Source: Odobenus rosmarus divergens
Taxonomy: Eukaryota > Chordata > Mammalia > Carnivora > Odobenidae
DNA: 64,000 nt
Direction of reading: 5' to 3'
NCBI RefSeq assembly: GCF_000321225.1
Contig: NW_004450402.1
Span: 2,454,344-2,518,343 of the forward strand
The notes under the pieces were generated by a model. The model did not search any database, was not told where the DNA came from, and was given only the letters and a program-made list of their open reading frames with translations. Positions 24,337 through 37,780 of this stretch are shown in pieces. A program made the position numbers and the translations under genes. Positions within the stretch are counted from its first letter, which is position 1; every line of letters starts with the position of its first letter.

Positions 24337-25754
24337 AGTTAATGCATAATTTAGAAAAACAGATTTTTAAGCAGCCTTTTGGTAAAGTTGTTTGCCGTGC
24401 TTAAAAGTAAGATCTTCAAGTCATTTGGTTGGAACACCATGTTTAATTAAACTGTGTGAATCAGCCTGATTGAGCTAAGGAAGACATTAGTGCAGGCTGG
24501 ACAATATGTTCTTTAATTAAAAAAAGAGAGAAAGAGAGAGAGCCCATGCACTTCCCTAAACAAGCAAGCTCAGCCAGTGATGGTGCTCAGATTAAGTAGA
24601 TTATGGCACGGGGGCCGTGGTGACCAAGGCATCATTCTCTTACAGGTGACTAGGCTAGCCCAATAATGGCCACAGCAATCAGCGTCTCCAAAGCAATCAG
24701 CTGTCATCTCATTGCAAAAGCGAGAAAATGAACAGGTCTTCCTGTCAGCAGCCATGACCTCTACATGTTTTACCTCCAACTTTCCCAGGAAAGGGATATT
24801 CTTGAAAATTTTCTTTGGCTGTACAAAACAAAATATGGTTTATGTTTTTATTTTGAGTTAAAACAAAATAGGTCGAGTAGTTTCTTTAAAAAGAAAAAGG
24901 TGTCTCTGTATGGTCTGTTTTATTTCAACCCAATATGTTTCATTAATGAAATGGCACATTTGATCAGAGCAGAAGTCAACATGTCAGAGAAAAGTTGCTC
25001 ATAAAGATTATTTGACCATGATGATAATTTGGTTGATGGCATTTGGAGATTCTCCATTAAAGGGGTTCTTCTTGCCTGAGGATTTCTAAATGGGCATCAG
25101 GAAAGACTCCGTGCCTTGCATGTCCACTCACTCCCATGTGAATTAACACTGCTTTAGAACCCCTGATACCTCTTTAAACTACATGAACTATCTCCAAAAT
25201 ATAACTTGCTTTTCTTCCCCCCAAAGCCCATGAACCTGAAACAGAAGGTAACCTCATGAAGAAATCTCAACATGTTTTTGTAGTTATAAAAAGAGGGTGG
25301 TCCTATCATTATATCAAAAGAGTTCTTGTGTACAATCACCTGATACCATGGCAGGTGCCTGGTTAGCAGATAGGATTGCTGTACTGATTCATTCAACAAC
25401 AAGGACAGTCCCCAAGCCCCCACCATCTGCCAGGTACTTTCAGTGCTTTAATACAATCGTCCATTTTACCAGGCCCACCCCCCCCCTTTTCCTTTTACTC
25501 TGAAATGGCTATGTGGGATGTTTTGTACATTTAAAATTACACTTCTGTCAATATTCTTTTAAACCTTTTAAAAGCAGTCCTCAAGATTACTGTAATTGTC
25601 CTGTTGAATCATAAAAGCAGTATTAAAAAGAAATCACTGCCCTAGAAAATGTCCCCTTTTTTCAGTGATGCTCTTAGATTTTTTCTTTCACAGATTGAGG
25701 TTTTCATTTTCTCAGAGGTAAGTGAAATCAACAGTTAAAACCGTATTGACCATT

Positions 25755-25941
25755 GGGGCACTTGGGCGGCTCAGTCGGTTAAGCGTCTGCCTTCGGCTCA
25801 GGTCATGATCTCAGGGTGCTGGGATCAAGCCCCATATCTGACTCCCTGCTCAGCGGGGAGCCTGCTTCTCCCCCTCCCGCTTCCCCTTCTTGTGCTCGCT
25901 CTCTCTCTCTCTCTCTAACAAATAAAATCTTAAAAAAAAAA
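25755..25941 (+). mobile_element. CAN-SINE with 12-bp TSD
   Basis: TSD GTATTGACCATT at 25743-25754 and 25945-25956; full body with CT microsatellite. Confidence 0.96.
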
Positions 25942-26168
25942 ACTGTATTGACCATTTTAGGAAAAACTAGTTCAATCATGTTTATAAAACTTTCCTATTA
26001 TTGTATCAGTCATTAAAAGATTTTCTTACATGACTAAATTTGAAGAAGGTATTGTTTTTTAAAATATCACTGCATTGTTAGAATGGTCTTCCCTTTTAGA
26101 AGACTGTATATTCTAATCCAGTGTTTTTACCATTGTCTGTGGCAAGAATCCCTTTAAGAACTGTTTTA

Positions 26169-26366
26169 GGGCGCCTGGGTGGCTCAGATGGTTGGGCGTC
26201 TGCCTTCGGCTCAGGTCATGATCCCAGGGTCCTGGGATCGAGCCCCGCATCGGGCTGCCTGCTCAGTGGGGAGCCTGCTTCTCCCTCCTCCTCTACTATT
26301 CCCCCTGCTTGTGTACTCTCACTCTAGCTATCAAGTAAATAAATAAAATCTTTAAAAAAAAAAAAA
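26169..26366 (+). mobile_element. CAN-SINE with perfect 13-bp TSD
   Basis: TSD AAGAACTGTTTTA at 26156-26168 and 26367-26379; head GGGCGCCTGGGTGGC and long A-tail. Confidence 0.97.
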
Positions 26367-26732
26367 AAGAACTGTTTTAAAAGTTATGCATCTTCTCAGA
26401 GGAAAATGTAAATACACATAAAATTTTATATATAATTTCAGGGGTTTATGGAACTCTTAAAATACCAAATTACTAAATTCTGGTCTAGCCTATCAATCAC
26501 TGATGGCATTTTACATTAAACAACATACACAGTTTTACCAATTGTTCTCACTTCAATAAATCTTCCTTCTTTGGACTGCTTAGCTCATTACAGTAACTAC
26601 TGACCAGAAATTGCAAACTACAACCTATCACTGCACAACAATTAGTGCTTACACTTTTTTAAAATATAGTTTAAAATTTAAAATATCGTTTTTTTTGTTG
26701 ATGGTAGTGATTTCCACTTTTGGTTTTTGTTT

Positions 26733-26908
26733 TGTGGATTTTTTTTTAAGATTTTATTTATTTATTCAAGGGAGAGAGTGAGAGACAGAGCATGAGCTGA
26801 GGGAAGGGGCAGAGGAAGAGGGAGAAGCAGATTCCTCGCTGAGCAAGGAGCCCAACATGACCTGAGCCAAAGGCAAACCCTTAGCCAACTGGGCCACTCA
26901 GGCACCCC
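26733..26908 (-). mobile_element. CAN-SINE with internal deletion
   Basis: The ...CGGGCTCGATCCCAGGACC... middle is missing: GAGCCCAAC runs straight to ATGACCTGAGCC. TSD ACTTTTGGTTTTTG on both sides. Confidence 0.94.
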
Positions 26909-27168
26909 TACTTTTGGTTTTTGAATCTAAGTACGTTTGATGGATAATTTTCCATTCTAATCAACATAATTAAAATGAAAGTCACTGGGAATAGAATGTA
27001 TATTAACACATAAAAAATAGCAATAAATCACCACCTGAAATCATCAACTTGAAAAAAATACCTTTTGATATTATAAAAATAAAAAATGTAGAATGCACTG
27101 CAAAATATTACCTATCTATATAAGGTATTAAATAAAGGAGAAAAAAAAACATAAAAGCTTTATTGGAA

Positions 27169-27339
27169 GGGGCACCTGGGTGGCTCAGATGGTTCAGCGT
27201 CTGCCTTCGGCTCAGGTCATGATCCCAGAGTCCTGGGATCGAGTCCCACATCGGGCTCCCTGCTCCTTGGGAGCCTGCTTCTCCCTCTGCCTCTTTCTCT
27301 CTGTCTCTCATGAATAAATAAATAAAAATCTTAAAAAAA
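27169..27339 (+). mobile_element. CAN-SINE with perfect 16-bp TSD
   Basis: TSD AAAAGCTTTATTGGAA at 27153-27168 and 27340-27355. The short CT region ends in TCTCATGAATAAATAAATAA. Confidence 0.97.
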
Positions 27340-27531
27340 AAAAGCTTTATTGGAAGAAATAAAAATTGCCAAAGTAGAAAATAAGACATGCCTAAAAGAG
27401 CTAGGAAACCACACAGGAGAAATATTCCAAGGAGTTGTAATCGGTTAAAATAGTGCCAAATTATTCAGAGAAGTAGAGTTTGATGACCAACTAAACACCA
27501 TCAGATCTGGTGTTTAAGATGTCACCAAAGC

Positions 27532-27704
27532 GGGGCACGTGGGTGGCTCAGTCAGTTAAGCATCTGTTCCCATCGTGGTCTTGAGGTCCTGGGATTGAGC
27601 CCCACACCAGGCTCCCTGCTCAGCAGGGAGTCCACTTCTCCCTCTGCCCCTCCCCCGGCTGGTGCTCTCTCTCTCTCAAATAAATAAAATCTTTTTAAAA
27701 AAAA
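27532..27704 (+). mobile_element. CAN-SINE with 13-bp TSD
   Basis: ATGTCACCAAAGC at 27519-27531 and ATGTCACCAGAGC at 27705-27717. A short deletion follows AAGCATCTG in the head. Confidence 0.96.
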
Positions 27705-30700
27705 ATGTCACCAGAGCATTTTCAGCAGGGTAAGTAAGGCAAAAGTGAGACAGCAAAGGATTAAGAAATCAGTGCATAGTGAGGATGTAAACAGTTAGGG
27801 CAGAGTATTCTGAAATCTCCAGAGGCAAAAGGCTAAAAGAGGACCTGTAAGTCAAGCGGATCATGAAGTCAAGGGGATCACGATAAGATCTACAGAAGTT
27901 TCTGTGGGTCTGGTGACCCTGTGCTGGGCACTGGGGACACAGAATTATATGTCATATCTCCATCTCCTAGGAGTGTCTAGTCTAGTGAGAGAGAGCAATG
28001 CTAACCTAACAGGTAATTATAATTCTTCAATAATAGAAATCTGCACAGAGAATTCTGGGAAAACGGGAGGCACCTCGCACCTTCTTCCGTAGGACGAGGA
28101 GATGCCTCCTAGAAGGCGTAAAGAACAAGGAGTGATCAAACCAGAGAAAAGGGGCATTCAAGTCAGACTGGACGTCACAAGCTATTGTGTGCAGCAACTG
28201 GTGTGACTCAGGGTAAAGTGCACAGCTGGGAGTCAACAGGGGTACTGCGATCTGCAGTAAATCAGTAAGCGCATGAAATCATCCACCAGGAAAGACGCCA
28301 AGGGCGGCAGCTGTCAAGGCAAGCAAGACAAAAGGCATGGAAGCAAGGTGCCCAAAGGTCTCACCAAGATGAGTAAACACGGGCTGCAGACGAAAAACAC
28401 CAACAGGGAGCCTGAGAAAATACGGAGCCTGAGGGCCTGGAGATTACATGAAGGTGAGGGAGATAGAATGTGGGAGGTATGGAACGAGAAGGATCCATTC
28501 AAAGCAGAAAAGCCTGGAGTCTGGGTTCCTGGAAGAAAAGCAGCCGGAGTCACTGGAGCAAACGAGGCGGAGGAGTCTCGAGACCACTATGGGACAACAA
28601 GGTGAAGTCAGCTCAGGCAGTGCTGTGAGCACGCCTGGAAAGATTATAAACCACAGAGGCTCAGCTAGCAACGAAGGTGGACAGGAGCAGGAATAAGTCG
28701 AGAGCCTTGAAGCCCCCATTTTACCTTGCAGCCTTGGCCAAGCCACCTGACTCTCCTGGGCCTCCCTTTTTGCACCAATAAAATTAATTGGCTGGACTAA
28801 ATGGTCATTTCCACTCCTAAAATTATATCGGACAGCTTTTGAATATGGAAATAATACTAGGGGGGCTGAGAAGGCGTTCATAAACTGGGTTGAAAAACTC
28901 TTATTGTTATTTCTTACCCAAAGTCATAAATGTTCCATTAGTAACTTTCTTCGGCATAAGATGTTAAAATCTGCAAAGACTTTTTACATATATTTTCTAA
29001 TATAATCCTAACCACCCTTCTGTGGGAGCTCTGTAACCCCTATGTTATAGCTAAAGAAACTGCGATTCCACAAGGCTGAAGCAATTGTAGCTTTGGATTG
29101 GTAAAGTCAGTCTTTTTCTCCTAACATAGAGATTGTACTTGGATGCTTCAAAATAACCCTTCAAAATTCATTCCTTCAGCAAGTAACAGGGTGCCACTAG
29201 CTGTATTATAGCTAAAAAGGTCCTTCTAGGAATCCATCAGATTACCTGATCGCTGAAATGAAACAAGGGATTGCTAAACTCTATTAAACTTTCATATAAT
29301 GTTGAAAGAAAGCTTTGTAAATGCAAACAAATCGAAACAAGTCCATGTATACACTTACTTACAGGGTTGGTATCAAATATGGCAGAAAAATAGTCTTACT
29401 CAAGCCATCTACTCTTACGTGACTGCTATAAGAACACTAAGTCAGACCAAAAATTTTATTTTCAAAATAATGATTCTCTTCTCTTCAATCTTCTAAATAA
29501 TAGGTCGCAAATTGTTAATTACCAGTTCATACCAACTACATACTAACAGGACTAATCAAGAAAGCAAAAAAAATTCCTAGGTCCTCAAAAGGAAGAAATA
29601 AGCTTCAATTATTTATGAACTATCCTTTCCTTGTTAATTCACCCACTAAAAATTCATTTTATATTTTTATATTTAAATCCTTTTAAGGATATTATTTGCT
29701 TCCTTGGTGATTATAAAAGTTTCAAGTTTATTTTCTAACCTACAGGCAGTAGCTTCTTTTCTGCAAAATGTAGATCAGTTTAGTTAAAGGCATTTACATA
29801 CATATTTTCAAGTCAGCTAATACTTTACAAATTAATTCTTTAAACAGTTGATTGCAACAGATCTTATGTTATACAATGATTGACTAAAAAAAATATTTCT
29901 TTGGCATTCATTCATGACCATTTAGCATTTTCAGATCAATGGCAAAAATCTGTGAATTCATAAATACACACATATTTTACAGGAAATTCTCCACCATACA
30001 CTGTCTTTTCTACCTAAGTACAATAAAAATCAATCAAATCAAAAGATAATCGTCAAGCAGCTAATATGTACAAGGCATAGTACTATGTCACACCAGTAAC
30101 ATTTTAACCAGCAGAAAGAATAAACAACCTGAGCATTGTAATTTAGCAGTCATCTTTAACAGCATGCTGTGTAGTATTTGACCTTCCAAACTGAAACATT
30201 ACATTTAAGATCCTCATTTAGAAAATTGGAAGAAAAAGAGAAATATTTCTTTCTATGTGATGAAATAAATTTACCAAAACCAGGAGTATACATACTGCTT
30301 TTCTTCATATATGTTTAGAGTTTAAGAGAAAAAAAAAACATGTAAAATCAAAAATATAGATGAATACTGTATGTATGACCCAAATTCTATCATAACAGGT
30401 AAAGTCCCTCTTGTATCACTACTAGTTCATCAATTTCACTTGGCTGTTAACTCTACAAAGATGGCCTTCAAGAAATACGTAAAAATTTCTATCTTGATCA
30501 GTTAGGAAAAGCTCCAGAGCTCCTGCCATGCGGTGATGAGCCCCTTCATCACCTGGTTTCAGAAAAATCATCCTAGGAAGGAATTTGATAGACTCATTAA
30601 ACAACAACCTGAAAGGACTTGTGCTTTCTTTCTTAGATCACTATTCCAATGACTTCATTGCAGTTCACATTTCAATTCATCCTGAAAAATGAAAGAGGTT

Positions 30701-30845
30701 AACCTGTCCTTTATGGCATACTCAGGTGGATCAGTTTCAACTTCTGGGTGAACCACTCATATAAATATCCAAAGATCAAGATTACCTAACTAAATGGTGT
30801 GTGCACAGCAATCCCAGTGGTCAGATTTCAAAGTTCCAGTTTTTA

Positions 30846-30983
<138 letters not shown>

Positions 30984-31249
30984 TTAGTAGAAATATAATT
31001 TCCAGTAACATCAATGCTCATTTTTATTTTCATTAAAATTGCAAACAAATTTTAGTTATTGTCAAGAATAAGGGTCAATATATATAGAATCCAAATAACT
31101 AATGGTTTTACCCTACTGAGGATCACCAGTTACTATAACCAATCTCCAGTCTCTTAACAGGCAACTGTTTGGACAGTTTGAGTTCTACCTCCTTCTATCT
31201 CCCTGCCAGGACATTCAGAAAAAGGACTGAAAAGCAGGCAACAAAAGAA

Positions 31250-32465
31250 GCAATGAGAACATAACATGTATGTTCACTTCCTACTTTTATTTATCACCTA
31301 CTCAGTCACCAATTCTAACTATTCCCCTCAAACATCGCTCTCAGTTCTCAAGGATCTTCAATCTAGTGGTCTTCTTTCAGTTTTCTTCTCCTTGAACTTT
31401 CTGCATCATGCGACACACTGGCCCTTCTCACTCTCCCCACCCCAGACGTCTCCAGGCTACAGTCAGCAGTCTGCAGCTCTCTCGCACCCACTATCATGAA
31501 TTTCACTGATAACCCTGTGGAAGAGAGATTAGATGGCTTCCACACTTGAGACCCAGCATCAGCCTTTTCATCTTCAACTACCTGTGAACCTCACATCTAC
31601 AGGTCCTTCCATTACCTGGAACTCAGAACATCTAAAACTCAACACATCTTTCCTTCAAATCAGCCCACCAGACCCAAAACATTTGCTTCTCCAGTTACTC
31701 GGGCATGAAAACTTTCAGTCACAACAGGGCAACAAATAAATATCAATTTAATTCTCATATACCAGAAAAGCTACTACTCTTAAGTCATCCCTTGCTTTTC
31801 CATTCCAATGTTAGCAACGAAAGGGCAGAGTGTCTTCATCTCACATTCTTACTGCTTAAATTCTCCCACTCCCTTGCCCAATCAACCTGTACGCCACTCC
31901 AAAGATTAATCTTCATAATATCTCACTTCTCACATATCTTCCCACCAGTCAAAAATGTTCAATGGCTCCTTACTCCCTTCAAAATAATTCCTTGGCCCAG
32001 CAATCAATGCCCTACACATCATGCCCCTCACTTCCAGGATGGCCTTATCTCCTAAAGGGCCCCATTTGGAATCTGCATTCCAACATACATGTCCATTCCT
32101 CATTCCCAAATACTCCATATACATATTCTTAATCCAGGCCTCAGCTCACACTGGTCTCCTTGGCTGGAATGCCCTCCTTTTTCTCTTTCTGCTTCTCTCT
32201 AGCTTCCTCAAAATCCAGTTCAAATCCTACCTTTCCAGTCACCCTTAGGAAACACTACCCTTCTGTCAAAGTTCCCAAAACTTACCATCTGAGACACTAT
32301 CACATATTGTGAATTATCTTTTTTTTTTTTTTTTTACGTGTAGTTCCTACCTGCCCAACTACAGGGTAAGCCTCTCACCCTGGGGCTCTATCTTATACCG
32401 TATAGGCTTAGAAGAACATCCTGCTCATAATATAACACTTCAACAAACAAGTCCTCATTATGAAT
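31250..32465 (+). mobile_element. L2 LINE relic: ORF2 C-terminus and 3' UTR
   Basis: A decayed frame near 31610-31690 still shows WNSEHLKLNTS and PPDPKHLL, resembling the L2 reverse-transcriptase thumb. L2 3' UTR blocks follow (AATGGCTCCTTACTCCCTTC, GGCCTTATCTCC, TTGGCTGGAATGCCCTCCTT) and end near 32460. It lies in CDC14A intron 2, antisense to the gene. Confidence 0.65.
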
Positions 32466-33418
32466 ATTTTGCTCACTAATGTGCTCAGATTCAATTTAGC
32501 CTAGACCATAAATTTACTAAATATCAAGTTTCAAAAATTTACTAAATTATCAATAAGTTTCAAAAATCCATCCCCAAAAGACCTTTATTTTGAGGGAGTC
32601 ATTTACTTTTTTTCTGCTACCTAAATTACAGTATCATAGATACATCATTACACTACATCAAATCTGCCAGGAGCCAGATTGGTAATATTTTGGAACTTAT
32701 ATTCTAGTTAACACCAAAATTAGCTGTCCTGATATACAGGCTTCATGAGAGAAAAAACAGAGTTGCCAAAAAAGGAAACTTGCAATGATTTGAAATAAAA
32801 AGTTATTGATATATTTCTAAAGTTCCCAGTGTGATGCTGTGTTGTGAGTATAAACAAAATACCCATGAATTCAAAATGAACTATGTTTATTATACCCAAT
32901 TACTGACAAGTCTTGGATGGTAAACAAGAATCCACTCAAAAGAATCAAAATGAAAAATATATAAAAATAAGCACCTACCAGCATGATTAAGGCAGCCCTG
33001 TTTCTATCACAGAGATTTCCTTGTCCTTGAGTTACTGGAAGTAACACTCTTAGCTAATATCCCCTGTTTTTTCCTACTCAAACATGAATGTTGACACTTG
33101 CAGAATGTTAAGGTAAATCTAGAATTTGTAGTTATGGTGGTTTTATCAGCTTTTTAGATTCACTTTGAATAAATTTCAGGAAGGCACAAAAGAATTTGAA
33201 GCATCTAATTCCAGTTTCATACTAACCATCAGAAACCAACTTTAGTTTCAAACTCAAAACTGTATAGTTTCTAACTGCACAGCCAGCTTAGCCACATGTA
33301 CTTTTGGAAGCAACATGGTTAACAAATACACCTGTTTCACCAAACATCAGATAAGTAAACTGGCATACTCCAGTAAGACAGGAAGAAGTACATCAAATAC
33401 AGACCATGTTGTTAAGTT

Positions 33419-34295
33419 GATCTGTACTCTCCAACACGGTAGCCACTGGCCACCTGTGGCTATTTAAATTTAAATTAATTAAAGTTATACAGCCTATTTC
33501 TATCGCAGCATTATTTACAATAGCTAAGATATGGGACCAACCCTAGTGTACACACATAGATGAATGAATAAAGATGTGGTGTGTATGTATACACACACAC
33601 AAACACACACACACACACACACACAGTGGAATATTACTCAGCCATAAGAAAGGATGAGATCATGCCATTAGTGACAACATGGATGGACCCAGAGAGTATA
33701 ATGCTAAGTGGAATAAGTCAAACAGAAAGACAAATACCATATGATTTTACTCATATGTGGAATGTAAAACAAGAAATGAATAAATAAACAAAAAGTAGAA
33801 CCAGACCTATAAATAGAGAGAGCAAACTGCTGGTTGTCAGAGGGTAGAAGGGTGAGGTTCAGACAAAATGGGTAAAGAGGAGTGGGAGATACAGGCTTCC
33901 AGTTATGGAATGAATAAGTCATGGGGATATAAGATACAGGGAATATAGTCAGGGATTGGTATTGTATGCTGTTGTATGGTGAATGGTATTGTAAAGGTGT
34001 TGTATGGTGACAGACAGTAGCAAATTTGTGGTGATTGTAGCATAATGTATAGAGAAGTTGAATCACTACGTTGTACACCTAAAACTAATGTAACATTGTG
34101 TCAACTATAGTCAAATAAAAAAATTTTAATTAACTAATATTAAAGTTAAATAAATTAAAATTCAGTTCCCCCATCATATTAATTAGCCCATTTCAAGCAT
34201 TCAAAAGCTTCATGTAGCTAATGGCTACTGATTTGGAAAATGAAAATATAAAACATGTCCATCATTGCAGAGAATGTTCTGCACTGATAGAAAAC
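33419..34295. mobile_element. Ancient DNA-transposon-like repeat split by L1
   Basis: ACACGGTAGCCACTGGCCAC and AGCTAATGGCTACTGATTTG look like inverted ends, with AT-rich TTTAAATTTAAATTAATTAA inside. The family name is uncertain; the L1 at 33488-34138 interrupts it. Confidence 0.4.
33488..34138 (+). mobile_element. L1 3' end (ORF2 tail and 3' UTR) with 10-bp TSD
   Basis: TSD ATTAAAGTTA at 33478-33487 and 34139-34148. GGAATATTACTCAGCCATAA and CTCATATGTGGAATGTAAAA mark ORF2, and CACCTAAAACTAATGTAACA the 3' UTR. The (AC)n run at 33592-33626 sits inside ORF2. ORF2 is 5'-truncated and not functional. Confidence 0.88.
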
Positions 34296-34850
34296 ACCAA
34301 TAAAGATGAAAAGGTGAGAACAAAAATAACTATAAAACACTTGAGAAATTGCCAAGTAACCTGAGTGAGGTACGGATAAAGCGTTTGAAGAAATTGATGT
34401 CCTTCCTCTTCAGAGGCCTACATAGTTCCCCATAGTGAAATTAGGCTCTGGGAATTCCTATCCCCTTTTGTTCAAGGAGGTCATATTTCCAAAAAGACAA
34501 TTTGAGACCTAGAGCAGGGAAGGAGAGAAAAATAGAAGAGGATCCTGTCCCCACTCTTTTCTACTGTCTCTCAAAAAAACAGGTTGCTATAAGAGTATCA
34601 GAAGCTATACCTGCATCTTGGCCACAGCACCAGGTTAAGGGTAGATGAAAAGCAATCTGAACCCAGTTTCCCACCTTACAAAATCTTAAAGCTCAATGGG
34701 CCAGCTTTCATATTTCACAAAAGGAGGGATGAGCCTCAAGTCATACTAAGAAATGCAGTCAAAACCTTTGCACAGCCAAGAGCAATTTAGAACAGGTCTT
34801 CAAAAATCAGAAATGTTGCAGGCAAATACAAAGCCAACAAACTCTATCTT

Positions 34851-35035
34851 TTTTTTTATTTTTTTTTTTTTAAGATTTTATTTATTTATCAGAGAGAGAG
34901 AGACAGAGGCAGGCAGAGGGAGAAGCAGGCTCCTTGCACAGCAAGGAGCCTGATGTGGGACTCAGTCCCAAGACCCTGGGATCATGACCTGAGCCGAAGG
35001 CAGACGCTTAACTGACTGAGCCACGCAGGCATCCC
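34851..35035 (-). mobile_element. CAN-SINE with perfect 15-bp TSD
   Basis: TSD AACAAACTCTATCTT at 34836-34850 and 35036-35050. The head complement reads CCACGCAGGCATCCC, with two changes. Confidence 0.97.
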
Positions 35036-35292
35036 AACAAACTCTATCTTACGGCCATTTTGTATATTCTTTCCTCACAATGTTAGCATTTCTAAGAATA
35101 TATATATGTATTTATAATAATATAGTTTTATGTTTTTATATTGTTTTCTAACTGGTTAAATACATTCTGAAAATGTCAAGATCATTGGGGCAAAATATGG
35201 TCATAGCTGCTCACACTGTTCTGGGTTATCACCAATTTTGATATAATAATATGCCATGAGTAAAGAAGACACCTTCCAACAATAAGCTTCTT

Positions 35293-35859
35293 TTTTTTCT
35301 TTAGGTTTTTATTTAAATTCCAGTTAGTTAACATACAGTATAATATTAGTTTGAGGTACACAATATAGTGATTTAACACTTCCATACAACACCTGCTGCT
35401 CATCACAACGAGTGCCCTCCTTAATCCCCATCACCTATTTCACCCATCCCCCCGTCACCTCCCCTCCGGTAACCATCAGTGTGTTCTCTATAGGTATGAG
35501 TCTGTTGCCTTGGTTTGCCTCTCTCTCTCTTTTTTTCCCTTTGCTAACTTGTTTTGTTTCTTAAATTCTACATATGAGTGAAATCATATGGTATTTGTCT
35601 TTCTCTGACTGACTTATTTGGTTAGCATTATACTCTCTAGCTCCATCCATGTCGTTGCAAGTGGCAAGATATCATTCTTTTCATAGCTGAGTAATATTCC
35701 ACTGTATATATATATATACCACATCTTCTTTATCCATTCACCAATGGACACTTGGGCTGTTTCCATAACTTGACTATTGTAGATAATGTTGCTATAAGCA
35801 TCGGGGTGCATGTATCCCTATAAATTAGTATCTTTCTATTTTTGGGGTAAATACCTAGG
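35293..35859 (-). mobile_element. L1 3' end, opposite orientation to the 33.5-kb copy
   Basis: ACATATGAGTGAAATCATAT, TGAGTAATATTCCACTGTAT and CACCAATGGACACTTGGGCT are reversed carnivore L1 landmarks. Imperfect TSD AACAATAAGCTTCTT / AACAACATGCTTCTT (13 of 15) at 35278-35292 and 35860-35874. Confidence 0.88.
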
Positions 35860-36026
35860 AACAACATGCTTCTTTATAAGAATCCTCTTCACCAGAGGTG
35901 GAGGAAAATAGGAACACATTTAATAAGCCAGACCATTACTAGAGAGAAATACTAAAATACAAAAACCAAATGATATCAATTGAAATAAGTCAAATGTGCT
36001 AGAAAGTACAAAATACGTACTTGGGT

Positions 36027-36231
36027 GGGGCGCCTGGGTGGCTCAGTCATTAAGCATCTGCCTTCGGCTCAGGTCATGATCCCAGGGTCCTGGGATCGAG
36101 TCCCACATCGGGCTCCCTGCTCAGCGGGAAGCCTGCTTCTCCCTCTCCCACTCCCCCTGCTGGTCCCTCTCTTGCTGTGTCTCTCTCTGTCAAATAAATA
36201 AATAAAATCTTAAAAAAAAAATGTTAAAAAA
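36027..36231 (+). mobile_element. CAN-SINE
   Basis: Imperfect TSD around TACGTACTTGGG / TATGTACTTGGG; body of the CCCACTCCCCCTGC type. Confidence 0.95.
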
Positions 36232-36913
36232 ATATATGTACTTGGGCAACTTGCAACCAAGGCAGGAGGATGAAGGAATTGGGCTCAGGGTAGAAGAAAT
36301 GGAAGTCATCAACCTGGGGACAGTGAAAGAGGAGGAGAAATGGCAGAGATGAGCCCTGCAGAGACATAAGAAAGAAAAACCTGAGGGCTGAGTGGGCTCC
36401 TAAGTCTGAAGTTAATGACACTATAGATAGTGTCTTCTCCATTCTGGCAATTCCCAGGAAGAGGCCTCCAGAGCCACAACCAAGCAATGGCCACCACTTT
36501 TTCTTGAGTGGGGGAGGGAGGGATAATCTGGTCTCATTTGGGCTCATTTGGGCAGGGAAAACCATGGATATATTATTTGATTATTTCAGAGTACCTTCAG
36601 CTTTCCCTCCGAAGGAATGAATGAATGAACGAACAAATGAACCTCTCTTACCTATTTGTAAATTTCCCCTTGTAGGTTGGCAAATTATGGGTCAATAACC
36701 AGAACGAAACTCATGAATTATTCAGTAAAAATCAGTTAATCTGTCTTTTATTTGGTAAGTATAAATAGCTAAAATCAAATTCTTTCCTGCTTTAAAAGGA
36801 AAGAAGTTAAAAGAATTGGGAGCCTTCCAAGTGGGGAGAGGAGAGAAGAGGGAGTCATCTCCTTCTGGGGAGGACAAAGAAATGGGAGCCCAAGGATCAG
36901 AACAATCGTTTAC

Positions 36914-36970
36914 CAGGGTCATCCACTACCCACAGGGTCACCCAATACCCACAGGGTCACTTAATACCCA
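36914..36970 (+). repeat. Minisatellite, three 19-bp units
   Basis: Units at 36914-36932, 36933-36951 and 36952-36970 share CAGGGTCA at the start and TACCCA at the end. Confidence 0.9.
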
Positions 36971-37342
36971 CAATGCTGGCCCTACAGATTTGAAGTAAAA
37001 TATAAATTGGGCCTAGAAGCCTTTTTGCTATACCCAAAGTATCTAAGTCTTCTTATAAGACTTACGAAGTTTATGACATATCATTATTTTGTGTTTGGTT
37101 TTTCAAACAAACCCTAATTTAAGTGGGTCCATTCTCAGAGAACTCATTGTGTAAAGCACTATTGTACCTTACTCTGCATATCAGAAGTTTCATCTAAAAA
37201 TTTTCAACTCCTCAGCAAAAAGATAAGCTATATTCCCAGCAGTACTCATTCATTCAACAAAATTTATGACCACGTACTCCGGGTAAGCACTATAAGTTGG
37301 TATACTAATCAGAGTGCAGACAATAAAAAAAAAAAAAAAAAA

Positions 37343-37521
37343 ATTTAATTTTATTTATTTGGGAGAGGGGCAAAAGGGGAAGGAGAGGGAGAAAAATTCT
37401 TGAGTAGACTCCATGCTGAGCAGGGAGCCGGACTCGGGGCTCAATCCCAGGACCCGGAGATCCTGACCTGAGCCGAAACCAAGAGTAGGATGCTCAACTG
37501 ACCGAGCCACCCGGGCGCCCC
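37343..37521 (-). mobile_element. CAN-SINE, diverged
   Basis: Head complement CCACCCGGGCGCCCC; the body lacks most GA repeats. It abuts a long A-run at 37326-37343, so the TSD is unclear. Confidence 0.9.
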
Positions 37522-37639
37522 TGCAAAAAAAAATTTTTAACTGCTTTACGATAGGATGGAAAAATTCTATAAGATTATTGCAAGGCATACCAACTCTTCA
37601 ATTTTTTTACCAGCACTGCTGACAGTTTTTGTCTATTCA

Positions 37640-37780
37640 TTCACTCACTCGCTCAAATATTTACTGAAAGCCTACAGACCGCTATTCCCTGCTCAAAAAG
37701 AGCTCACCACCCAATGGGAAGACCAGTAAACATTATCACAGTGTGATAAACACTGAGTAGCAGTACCCTCTGAAGCACAG
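37640..37780 (-). mobile_element. L2 LINE relic, 3' end
   Basis: CTCAAATATTTACTGAAAGC, AGAGCTCACCACCCAATGGG and GTGTGATAAACACTGAGTAG follow the reversed L2 end. Confidence 0.5.

Noticed and set aside
24511..24546. GA-rich stretch as a SINE fragment
   Set aside because: Only a short purine run with no head or tail; too little to assign.
28273..28881. Overlapping frames on both strands (110 and 145 codons) in intron 3
   Set aside because: No family resemblance or splice signals; frames on both strands indicate base composition rather than selection.
31250..32465. Pyrimidine-rich region read as a multi-exon gene next to CDC14A exon 3
   Set aside because: Its landmarks are in the order of an L2 ORF2 end and 3' UTR, and it has frameshifts.
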